Source: Circinella umbellata
Taxonomy: Eukaryota; Mucoromycota; Mucoromycetes; Mucorales; Lichtheimiaceae
NCBI GenBank assembly: GCA_025093555.1
Contig: JAIWNF010000102.1
Location: 1-64,000 of the forward strand
DNA: 64,000 nucleotides
Direction of reading: 5' to 3'
Each line of letters starts with the position of its first letter. The stretch's first letter is position 1. A model generated the notes under the pieces. The model was not told the origin of the DNA. It saw nothing but the letters and a program-made list of their open reading frames with translations, and ran no database searches. The position numbers were made by a program, and so were the translations under genes. This document shows positions 25,267-37,400 of the stretch, one piece after another.

Positions 25267-28200
25267 ATGTTATATTATGAGTTAGGGGTTGTAAAAAAGA
25301 AAAAGTTAGTGTTACCCAGAAAGAAAAATATTTAAATTTAAAGCAAAAGCCGGCGAAATTATTTAACCGCTTTAGCTTTATTGTAAGCTAATAGTCCAGT
25401 TGCTTGGATAATAATGAGATATATATATATATATATCTTCCAATACTTATTTTGAGAAACCATCATAATAAAAATAAAATAAAGAGAATAAGAATTATTG
25501 ATTGATTGCTTAAGTTATAATTATAGATTTTTTTTATTGTTAAACAAAAATGTTCAGCGCTATACTATACAATATAACCGGAAAACTATGTCGCCGTAAA
25601 AGACGCCGAAACAAAAAAAAAAATATTGTGTCACAGTTACTTTTTAAGATATCCGGTAACACCAACTTAAAGCAGCTTATCCAGAAAATCCTAATTCATC
25701 CAGTTATTTCTTTCTTTTCTAATAGTTCGCATAGAAGTGCTATCAATTTAGCGCACTGCGAATTATGATTTTCCACTCTTCATTAATTACTTTTTGCCTG
25801 TTGATAGTAACATGATGACGCATAGTAGATAATAACTTGTGAATTTACAATCCATCACTTTTAGCTTTTGTATATAAATGTTTTCAGAATAAAAATAGAT
25901 GGAGGAACAAGTGCCAAGTTTGCCAAGCAAATTCACTTTGTTATTGTTTAACGCGAACTCCAACATAAAAAACGAAAAGCAGTAAAAAATACGCGAGATA
26001 AAACAATGTCATGCCAGATAAAACCATTTTAATTTCTCTGTTGCACCGTGCTTTTATATTTTATTTTACTATTATATATTATACATACGTAAGATCATAG
26101 TAATACTATTAGTGCCAGATGAAGCAACAATATGAACAGATATCCTAGTAAACCGGACTGTTGATAAAAAAACACAAAGCTAGTAAGAAAAAGCATGGAA
26201 CGTTAGATATAAACTAATTGGTAACTGTAAGCACTGTGTTATAAAGGAGCATACTGGATACAAAATATAGCTACCCGGGTCAACCAGTCATTTTGAAAAA
26301 GATATAAAACAAAAACAATAATGTAAGCTATGATCTAACTAATGTGAGGAGGAACAAACAACGGCTAGAAACCATGAAGCATATAAAGAAAGCTAGTATG
26401 CAAAGAGCTCCTAACTCCAATAAGTGTGATACGACAAGTTTGTATCGATTAATCAGACCACGAGATCGAACCTCATGAAATCAAACAAATGCATCATATT
26501 TATGGTACGTAATCCACATCATATTATTACTGAGGTACTTGCAATCTTTCTATTCGGTCACGAAACTTCAAACCACGTTTTTGGTGACGGATATCATGAG
26601 TTTTTTTTTTCTGCCGGTAGAAATGAAACTGGACATCTAAAGAAGCGATGGTGACCAAATGTCTCTTGGTTGTCCAAACCGGCGGCACGAAAATGATGTA
26701 GCATCATTTTGCATATTCAGCTGATATACCAGCAGCAGTACATAGGAGTTTTTTCAATGCATTAGCGGAATTTGTAATGCTCATTTTAAAGAAGCCAAAA
26801 AAAAAAAAGAGGACAGGAGATGATATTCACAATGTAAAGCACCTTTTTCCATATGTTTCACAAAGTACAATATCAGCCATGCGGCTGTGATATAAGAGCG
26901 ATATTCAATGACTATACTTATCCACACGTTAGAGCAGACATCTTCTGTTTTGTGTTCTAAATCCAATTTATATCCTGATGAAAATGTAAAAGAATGAAGT
27001 TACATTGGTAGTGAAGTAATTCTCTTAGTTATATACGTGTTGTTAAAGTTGCTATCATAATATGTAATGATTTTTACATACGTACTTATATTTTCCATCT
27101 GTCTTATTAATAAATTTTACATACTTCTACTTCAACAAAATTAATATAGGATTATGTTTTTGTAATATTTATATAATTACATTAAAAAAACATTGAACTC
27201 ATCTATTATTTTAATCATTAAAACTCCTTTCAAAAGCTACGTAGAGAATGGAAAATGATTATGTATACGTATAAGATATATATAGATATAGGAGTATACT
27301 ATATTATTGATTCCTTGTTGTTTTTTATTATAACACTAAAGTAAAAGCTACTTACAGTAATTAAAAAAAAGAGCTATTATCATGATAAACGGTCGGAATA
27401 CAATACATAGTTTAATGATTAGTAATGTTATAGGTTAAATAAACAGCTTCAACAATCGACACAAAAAATACTTTACGCTATATTGTAGCCGTCCATGATA
27501 AAAAAAAAGTATGTATGAAGCAAGGGGAATTTCTAATTTTATACGTTTCGAACCCATCAAGATAAAAATTCATTTGATAAAAATATTGAATGTTGCACAT
27601 ATTGAGATCTCTGCTTTAGACTTGAAGTAGTAAGAAACGAAGGCATAATTTTTTTTAATTGAGTATGATTGTAGTGTTTGATACAGTGCTCGCTAAAATA
27701 GCTACAATATGAGTAATTACGTAGTATTCGTAAAAAAGAGGTCATTTCTTGTTTAATAATCAGTGTTAGGAATGGGTCTTTCATATTTCTAACTCTTATA
27801 TATATGATAGTGTTGTGGAAAGAGTATCTTGTTAAACTAAAATTAATTTCGCTTCAGTCCGAATCATGCAAAGAAAATTAAAAAAAATCATGCGACAAAT
27901 AAGAGAAGGTTAACAACTAAACCTTGTACATAGTGCTTATAAGAAAAGGAAAGGTTGCCAGTAAAATAAAGAAATCTTTTATTATGGCCTCATACTGCGT
28001 TCGTATATGTATACAACGGTGTCACTTACACTATTTTTATTTTTTATTTTTTGCAAAGCCCCATGTCCTGCCCGATGCATAACCCCGCTTTCACGCTAAG
28101 ATCGAAAAATACCACATGTGCTGAGAGTTAGGTTTCACGATAATGGATTTTTTTAATAACCCTGTTTTAACTGACTATAACGGTTGATCATTACTAATGA

Positions 28201-28988
28201 CATGTATGAAGAAAAAAATATATATTAGTTCAAGTAATTTAATTGGTGATAACAAGACAAAAAACAAACTGAAAAGCATTTGTGTTAATTTCTTGTGAAT
28301 TCCAAATATCCAATAAAAAAAAAAAACTTTCTAGAAATATAAATTGGCAGGTGGCGCAATAAATTGTGTCACCGTTGATCTTTACGTGCTGATCGTACTT
28401 ACTTTTTTCATTAATGTTTTGTTGCACAGACATTATTAAGTAAATGACAGATAGAAACATTTTCTATATGATACACCACTCGTATAAGGGCTTATTAGCA
28501 TATTTTGTTGATTTGTTTTTCTACTTTAACAATTATGGTTTATGTTATACCTATTTGCTCTTATAATTAGATATATATATATATATATAAAAGTGCTGTA
28601 CTTTTGTTTGGTAAATTAGGCAGCTTCAGTCTAATGGACATACGTAGTTCAAATTCAACTATTTATGTAGTGATCATAATGAGTTTATTACTGTATTATT
28701 TTAAATTTGAAAATGTAATCCCTGCATGTTGGTATTTTATGATTGTACTTATGAATTATGTGTCTTGATTTTTTGATGACAACTACATTATTGTTAAATT
28801 ACTAAATGCACTACAAAAATATTAATTTAATGCAAAATACATTACTACGTATAGATTTTCAAAAGCTTAAAATACACACAGGTAAAGAATAATTTCAAGT
28901 CAAATGCACAAACATAAAATGTAATATGAGTGTAATAAGTAGAAAATTGAGATCTTTATTATTGTTTATACAATTATGAATTATTTGT
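25267..28988. other. AT-rich intergenic region with one coding relic
   Basis: 3.7 kb with a TA microsatellite at about 25,420-25,436 and another at 28,570-28,590. A short relic is annotated separately at 26,527-26,784. An open frame at 25,550-25,768 is lysine/arginine-rich but matches nothing I know. Otherwise I see no gene. Confidence 0.5.
26527..26784 (-). pseudogene. Relic of an unrecognised repetitive protein gene
   Basis: On the minus strand the C-terminal part reads like real protein: TKRHLVTIASLDVQFHFYRQ, then a basic THDIRHQKRGLKFRDRIERL box ending QVPQ and a stop at 26,527. The upstream stretch (from an ATG at 26,784) encodes SANALKKLLCTAAGISAEYA but is cut by a TGA in one frame, and the sense continues in another. 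This suggests frameshift decay. I do not recognise the family. It could be the tail of a transposon-borne protein. Confidence 0.35.
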
Positions 28989-29705
28989 TTATTGAGGAGG
29001 TACGACATTTTCCTTGAATAAACCCTTATCAGGAGTATTAACGTTTCCTGCGGGCCAATATTCACATGTGTATAAGCGACCTGTAGAAAATGATAGTAAT
29101 ATAAATTAATGATTACAGTCAACGTCAGGTATATAATCAAAAAGAAAAAAAAATCATCTCTTATTATTTTATCTTTATTAAAATGACAATACGTTACCTT
29201 TATCCTTGCAGTCTGTGACACCACAACCAAGATCAGTGGTAGCCTTCCACACCATAGCAGTGAAATGCCCAGTTTCAGCAGCAAATCCGGGATTATTGTA
29301 ATCATACTTTGTTTCTTCATCATACCAGTCTTGGATAGCAGCTGGGAAGTCGGGTTGACCCATGGCAAGATTTTCACCGGAAGGACCCTAATTATTGCAC
29401 AAGTACATATATAAATAAATAAAAGAAATAATTACTGCTATGTTCATTTTACTACAGCTACACACTAGTATAAGAAAAAAGTAGTAATGATAACTTACCC
29501 CTGAATGTTTAAAATCACATTTATCGGACCAACTTTGAGCAAAGTTTTCCAATGTAGCATTCCACTTAAGAGCAGGAGCTCCATGCTTAGCACGCTTTTC
29601 ATTATGAGATTTTAATGCATTGTCAATACCGACTTGATCAATAGCTTGAGAGACTTGAATAAAACCCAATAAGGCGGCAGAGAGTGTCAAAGCAGTGAAA
29701 CGCAT
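28989..29705 (-). CDS. Secreted CAP/SCP-domain protein (PR-1/Pry family)
   Basis: Three exons, 29499-29705, 29198-29387 and 28989-29080, in phase, give 162 residues. The N-terminus is a classical signal peptide ([20 protein letters not shown], cleavage probably after SQA, about residue 21). CAP signatures are present in order: [16 protein letters not shown] near residue 35, [19 protein letters not shown] at the exon 1/2 junction, [17 protein letters not shown], and CEYWPAGNV near the end. The conserved His pair and the Glu of the CAP cavity are kept. The protein is short, with no Ser-rich linker, so it is a bare CAP domain. Fungal Pry relatives bind sterols and fatty acids outside the cell, and a similar role is inference. 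The gene stands alone in AT-rich DNA. Confidence 0.9.
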
Positions 29706-32689
29706 TTTTTTTTAAATTATCGATGAAATGTTGTAAAAAATAAAAAGAAAGCAAGAAATATAGGACCTTTATATAACCTAGAAAATTCATTCAGAAAGAA
29801 TCGAAAATAAGTTCTACGTAGCGACAGGCAATCATGACAAATAAAGGTATACCAAGTGGAAAATAGAAAAAAGAAAACTTGTACACGCATGTGCAAAAAC
29901 AAGATTGGTACTAGTAAGCATTTTATAATACCTTTTAGTTTAGTTTTTAGTCCTCTGAGATTGTCAATTTATGTTCATGTAAAGTATTATTGTAATTAAT
30001 TTAACATTTTATAAACAATATCCAATTAAGAAGAAGAAAGTTTCAATACTTCTTGATATATAAACGGGGCCTTAGGTTGTTGTCAAGTTGAAACAACTAC
30101 TATATCGTAGTAATAACTTTATAGCAACGTTATTCTGTATGCATCAAAAGCATATTGATCCCAACAATTATTATTGCTATATATGTTGTCACATATAAGA
30201 AAAAATCTAAATATCTTTTTCCCTTTATTGATGAGCTTGTGTTACGTGTCAATAGGCTTTTGTCCTCTTTTTATTACATACATGAACTTGTTTCCGTTGT
30301 TTTGGTATAATATATAACGGGAGTTCTTGTTGCCGCATTGATGATACGTAAAAGTTTGAATGTGCTAATTATCCATCAGTAGTTTAGACTAAATTCTCAA
30401 AAAAAAAATACTATTATAAGCAAATGAGTATGATACTTATCTTTTATCAGGGGACAAACTGGGAGAAGGCTGATCGATTTTACATCCCACTTTACATCCA
30501 TCACGTAGCAAAAAAAAATTACAAGCTACGTGTACGTAAATTTTTTTACATGTAATGGTTTTTTAACAAGTAAAGTACAACTTATATTAAATTAACCTAG
30601 ATAAAATCCAGGATATCACTATATTAAAACACTTTTATGTAGTTATTTTAAGTGTGACATTTTATCACTATACGTACTATACATATTCTGATCAATATCA
30701 GGTTTTTTTCGAGCGCGAAGGTCGTACATATCAGTTTACTACTTCTGTGCTGTCCCAATTTAATACATATTTTATTCTTTAAAGCTCAGAAAGAACGGGA
30801 ACTTGCTGCGCCTGCGCCACTCGTACTTTGTGCTTAATGATGGTGCGCGCTCTTCTCTGGCAATCCTTGATGTTGAATCCGTCATAAAAACATGTGTTAA
30901 TTACTATTGTATACATATAAATAATAACTACAGATATTGTACTAGTAGTAGATGTAGATAAAATTTGTACCAGGTTTATAGCATAATTTGTATAGCCATA
31001 ACGGTGATTATTTCAGTGCGACTATTGCTTGTACCAAATAAATAAGTAAAATCATAATGATAACGTGCTGCATATACATTTTGGCTTAATCTACAGTAAA
31101 TAATAAAAAAGAGATAACATCCTTTAACATGAAACTTTTTTATTCAGCCCGTAAGTGATTTTTCTTATACGATAACATACATTGTAGTAAGATAGTTCTC
31201 GCTGTCAAAGCTACAGTTTCACACCATGCTATATACATTATATTTTTCTTATACGTTATTCATCATTCTTAGTATGTGAATTACATAAATGTAAATTTAA
31301 AACTATATGCTAATATTTTTTACCCTTTTTTTTATATATCTTGTAAAACGTTAATCTTTTCAATATATAATATATATTTTGTTTTAAACAAATGTTATTC
31401 GTTGGTAGTATTTTACATAAAATTGTTTATAGTTGAATATACAGAATGAACAAAAAAAATTGTACTCGAAAAACTATAAGTGACACGCAAAATAATTTAA
31501 ATTTTAGTATTGTATATGTGCTGTGTGCTGGTGAATATGTCATGACCTGGTAGTCTTAAAATACAAAGTTGTTTGTAATATAATAAGAATTTTAATTTTA
31601 ATTTTTGAAACTAACATTATATGTTTAGACGAGGGGCTGAGCGAACAACTTGATGCGAAAACTTGAGCATGGATAGATGCTAAAAAATTTTAAGATATAC
31701 GTACTAAAAAATAATGACTAGAAATAAAAAAAAAGGAACTTGGGAACGAGCTCAAAGAGAATACTTGGTTAAGTACTGTGTTGATTGAAAAAAGATGCAA
31801 GTGATGCTAGTATGAGTATGATGTGGGATACACATGATAATACAAGAAAGAAAAATATAAACCATTCTTTATAGCCAGAACGAGAAATTATTTTTGTTAT
31901 TTACTGTTAAAGTTTTTATATACGTAAGTCTACAAATCTTTTCGATTCGCCTTGCTTGTTGCTATTGATAACCTGACAATGGTAGTACTCATTTACACAT
32001 TGCCTTTATTCCGCGATGCGAATATAGATCCAGACTTGTCAATTTTTAAATTCCCAAATTTGGATTCAGCAAGATCACCCTTCAGCTGGTCATTTTGGCT
32101 CAATACTTAGTGTAATTGGGAATGGTTTATAGAGTTGTCGAAGGAAGTTACGGGTCGTTATTATTAATATATCATCAGTCGTATACCTTCTTCACTGTTG
32201 TACATACTTCTGAGATTTGAATAATAGTGTGATGGTTCTAACTTAAAAATAATGTAAGGTAGTTTTAAGGGTGGATCCAAAGGTACGCGTGCGATTACTT
32301 TAGATAATACTTACGTAGGCCCCATATGATGAATTAAAGTCGGGAAACACGAAAAAAGGTGTACAATCAAAAAGGTGTACTTTTTGAAATTCCGCAATTC
32401 CAGTCATAAAAAAAGTGTACAATTGGGTTCTATGGCATCAGCGTAGACTTGATGGGGTACCGAATATTTTGTGCAGATTCCATATTTGGTCGCTCTCCCA
32501 AATAAGGAAAAGCGGGAGGAAAAGCAGTCAGCTGGTATACTATACATAGTCAATAATTATATACTTATTGTCAAGTTTCTTTACTACCTTTTCATAAAAA
32601 TATATAAAATTAATAGTAGAAAATATTATTAAGTATAAGAACCCTTTCATAAATATTTTTATAACTCATAAAAAATGACATATTGTATA

Positions 32690-32815
32690 AATAAATAGAA
32701 ACTACACGAAATCTGAGAAATTACACAAAAAATTTCTGCACAAAAATAATTTTATGACAAAACTACACAAAAAATTCGTGCACAAAAATAATTTTATAAT
32801 AAAACTACTTTATAA
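32690..32815. repeat. Short tandem motif cluster, copy 1
   Basis: Repeats of a ~40-base unit built from ACTACACAAAAAATTC, TGCACAAAAATAATTTTAT and AAAACTAC. Two good units are visible at about 32,700-32,810. A related, more diverged cluster lies 1.3 kb away at 34,065-34,215. Confidence 0.5.
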
Positions 32816-34064
32816 AAGATGTCGATTATCTACCCCGTTGAGTCAATAGATCAGAATGTTTTTTCAACATTGATATCACATACACGCAGAAGTTATCATA
32901 ATAATTTTTATAGCGAACTAAGATCAAGCAAGATAAAACAATAAAAATTAATGTTTTATTAAATAATAATTGTAAGGATGTTTATATTTTTCTAAAAACT
33001 TTGCTAAATATAATATATAACAATAACAATAACAATAATGATGATGATGTAATTTCCAGCTAAGAATTATTATGGATCGCAAGTGATAGTGAAAAAAGAA
33101 ATGATGACAATGATTGTTTTAAATGAAAATAACCTAAAGAAATGTCCAAAAACTAGAGTTTATATTGATCAATTTTAACTATGACAAATACTCGAATTAA
33201 AATAATAACTTAGATAAACGACTGGTATAACAAAGACTCATATGAATCTATACTAAAAAAACAGTAGACCTATTTTGATATGTGTTAATTTACAAATTAA
33301 AACATAACTTGTATCAGTAGTATTAATTATTAGAGATACTATACGTAATATATACTGTATGAAATATTCGATTCTTCTAGTTTTTTCAATATCATACGTA
33401 CTTCATTGATATTTTTATATGATATACCTACAAGTAGTACAACTATTATTATTTTGTATATCTTGATATCTAATTCTCATGTATAATAGTTTTTATTTTT
33501 TAATTCATTATTATGTACTATTGTAATATTACTTTCTTCTCTACTTCCATATTTTTAACAAATATATGTTCATCAATAATTATTTAAAGCTAGATACACA
33601 ATTTGATGAACAGAATAATACAAATCGTGTATGTATTTTAATCTATGTACGTAATAGAATAATAAGGCTGATAATATCAAAATAATTATACGAATACATT
33701 AAAGATATGTGATAAAATACTAATCATATTTAAAATTTCACAACAAGTTATAGGTATATGAAAGTAAATTTGACATTAGCAATACCAGCTCGTACCCTGC
33801 TTTGATAACTTTTATTATTAGTATAGCTAGGAATATATATATAGAGTATCTTTTTTTCTATTACGTAGATTTATTTACACTTCAATTAAATTATATCTTT
33901 CATATATAAAAACATCATAATATTAGCTATTAAACAGTTATAATTACTAAGTGTCAAAAAGACATCTATATTTTATTGATAATCTAAATACACAGAAGTT
34001 GCGAACAAGTATTTGTATCAATATGATAACAAATACCTCATGAGTGATACTGTTAAAAGGATTT

Positions 34065-34215
34065 ATAAATAACCTACACAAAATTTATATAACGATTTTT
34101 AAAAAGTTGGAAACTGCACAAAAAATGTATATATGATAAAACTACACAAAAAATGCACTTTAAATGTATTCTGCACGAAAAAATACTACACAAAATTCAT
34201 TCTGCACGAAAATTT
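34065..34215. repeat. Short tandem motif cluster, copy 2, in the Fanzor 3' flank
   Basis: Variants of the same words as the cluster at 32.7 kb: CTACACAAAA, CTGCACAAAAAATG and TTCTGCACGAAAA, the last word twice. It ends about 235 bases beyond the stop codon of the Fanzor-type gene. This is also where guide RNAs of TnpB-like systems usually lie, so it may be functional rather than passive. Confidence 0.45.
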
Positions 34216-34449
34216 ACAGTACAAATATACAGTGTAACGTAAAACTAGTTGGAGTTCTTTATTTATCAGAAAAAATTACGTCATAAAAAAAATATAATTC
34301 ACATAAAAAAAAACTGAAGTCAGCGCACAGCATAAATTTTTTTCATGTTAACCAGAAACAAAAGAAACAAGTACTTACTTCACCCCAGTTATTTAATACA
34401 TGAATGCCAGCACATCTTTACTGGCAGTTTTAGTTTTCTTTTATAGCTA

Positions 34450-37400
34450 TTATTCTTCTTCACTCGCAATTTCTTCTCGAACAAGTTCTTCTTCTTGCAT
34501 TTGTGCATTAATATGTTGGTTTTGATTATCAGGACGTCGAAGGTATAATGGTCTTGAGTTAGGATCACCATTGCTATTGATATAAGCTGTAAATACTCGT
34601 CCAATATTATTTGCAGCGTTAAGATCCCTATCTATTACACGACCTAATACATTTTCACCATTCTCGTCAATTCCTCGTTCACAATGTCGACACCATCGAT
34701 ATGGATATACATTACGCCTATAACCAGCTATATATACAATATTATTATTACGTATTATTTTAAAAAGAGAAGAGAAAGTATGATCATTTAGTTTTTAAAA
34801 TATTCAATAGTAGCGTGATATTTTTTCTTTTCAAAAATCATCAAGTTGGAAACGATACAAACCAGCACGCACGCGATCAGGACATTGTGATGTACGTGTT
34901 AATGGATTATTTTCTTCATCACAGCACCAAAGTATCTTTCTTCCCTTTCTGTTATTTCCAGTAGTTCTTCTTATTTTTTGTTTTCTATATTTTAAGAAGA
35001 AATAGAGTTAGTTTCTCACTTGAATAAAAAGAAAAACAATTAATATGATTTATCTTACCGATGATTTGTACATATCCACATATCTCTATCTGGATCACCC
35101 CGACTTTGATGAACTAAAGATACTGTACGATTATGACATACAGAACACATTATACTTGTGTAAGACTCGTTAGTTAATATAACTAAAGTCCGACGTGCCA
35201 ACACTGCACGAAATGTCTATATAATAATAAAGAAAAAGAGGTTGAAAAATGATTAAAATCCTGAATTTGTATGATATGATGCTTTAATGTATATAAATGG
35301 TCACATACTTCCACTGGAGTAGGTTCATAACCCCTCATACTTGGTCTAAGCCTACCGTCACCATAAGCAACAATGGTTGGCAAGGGTGGCACATATCCAG
35401 GTTGTCGTCGTCGTTCTCGACGAACTGCTCGTCGATGATTTTTACGTTCTTTTTTTGAATGTCTGAAAAAGGTAGGGAGTTGAGGCGGAAGTTGTGGCTG
35501 TAAATAACACAAAAAAAATTAGCAATTTCATACCAATGAATTTAATAATACAAGTGGATATACATACATCGTTTTGTTCATCCACACCAATTAGCAAGTT
35601 GGCTAACATTTCCAAGGCACTACGATGTGCTCCAAAATATCGCATACGCATTTCACGATGGCGGTAATGAAAATTAAAGTTTTCATATATTCTATAGTAA
35701 AGAATGTTAGCTATTATGAAGTGTTGCGTGCAATATAGACTTTTTTTTTTAAAAAAAGAAAAAAAAAACTACTCACTCTGTATGAAATTCACCTATCATA
35801 CGAATGTATTGAATGAAATTTCCAGTTGTAGTCACTGTTGCTGGAACAAATCCCATCATATGGTAAAGCAGATGTAAGTCGGTAGCTTCTCGACCACGTA
35901 ATGCTTCTTCAGCGACGTATTGACGTCGGTTTTCAAGCTCTCTGTATTGAGACCACTTGAACAAAGATTGGACTCTATTATTTAGGTAAATAGTTATAAT
36001 ATAATTAATGTATGCCAATTATAATAAATTATTATCTTAGTTAATATTACTACATATTAAAAGAAAAAAAAACATACTGATATTGTCCGTTATGTAATTT
36101 TATTGTGTGCTGTTCACGTTGTTGATCTGTTTCCAGCGCATCCAGTGTATCCACAGCAGTGACCAAAGAACGAATGCCTATTTGTTTTATTAATATAGAT
36201 AATTTTTTAAATAACAGTAAGTACACATTTGCTCTTTGGTAAAGCACAGTTATAGCAATGTAACAATAAGTACGTTTATTACTGTACCTGGATCAATATA
36301 TACTAAGCGAGAGTCAGCGGCGCGTTGTTGAGTTAATCCCTGAGGATTTTTAGAGAGATGATACATCCCACGTCGCCATGCTGTCAAGTCTTGATTACGA
36401 GGATATCGTACAACTTCTCTAGAGGACTGTGGCAATCGCTCTAAAATCATATACGATTAAAGTTAAAAAAAAAAATAATGGGATATAAACATTTTGGTAC
36501 AACATCAAAATAAAGTTGTAATAAGCAGTATATTTACCACCACGGATAGTTGCGATTGGTCTTCTGAACGTCAGTGACACCCCAACACCATCAGTTTCAA
36601 TATAATTGTTGAACAAATACCGTTCACGATGTTGAGATGGAAACATACCGGCTTCTATAAATTAAAAGGACACTCGTGCTATTCATCAGTTTTTGCTACG
36701 CCTTGAAGAAAATCATTGAAAAAGATCTTATTTCAAATAAAGAATACTTGCCGTCAGTTTCCCAATATGTACAGCGGCGAGGTATAACGTGATTCAAATT
36801 AAATATATCCTCCCATATTTGTTCCATTTGAACAGAAGAAAGTGCTCGAAAGGCAGCAATTGTGATTAGTCGATGTTGTCGTCTTCCTCTTGGTGGGTTA
36901 GGTGACTAATAGCATGTATCCAACGTTTATATTAGAAGATACTCTGTTTAAAATATACATTGAATATTAATAATACAATAGAAAATGCTTACCATGATAT
37001 GAGGAGGCATGTGGGCGTTAGGGTACTGAATTGAATAAATTTTTAAGATATGATATAGTGACCGTTGATCGATTGGCATGTAAGCCACTTGATGCTTTGC
37101 AACAGGAAGTACAGTCCACCGTCTTACACCATTTTCTTCTATTTGGTTCAGTAAATATACTAAATAAGTAGGCAATCGTTGATAAATGTTTACTTGTTGC
37201 ACGCTACTTGGCCTTTCAATGATACTTTGGGCATTTTCATCAGCAAACGCTGTTTGAAAAGCTTGATGATGTTCTCTGCGTGATGTAAAGCAAAAGAAAA
37301 GAAAATAAGTTCGTTAAATACATAGAATAGTATTATACAGTAAAAAGTATCAGGTACTGTAATAAAAAAAAAGTGACACTTACGCGTAATAATTATTTAC

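Larger units (their letters stand above)
29706..34449. other. AT-rich region between the CAP gene and the Fanzor gene
   Basis: 4.7 kb with no intact gene. Higher-complexity islands at about 30,780-30,900 and 31,960-32,540 contain short readable stretches without a clear family: minus GFNIKDCQRRARTIIKHKVR, and plus YTLPLFRDANIDPDLSIFKF. They may be relics of repetitive elements. Two clusters of a short CACAAAAAA/TGCAC motif are annotated separately. The last ~400 bases are the 3' flank of the Fanzor gene. Confidence 0.45.

Noticed and set aside
28895..29377. 160-codon minus frame across the CAP gene
   Set aside because: It reads through an intron and an alternative frame of the CAP exons. The three-exon CAP model explains the region.
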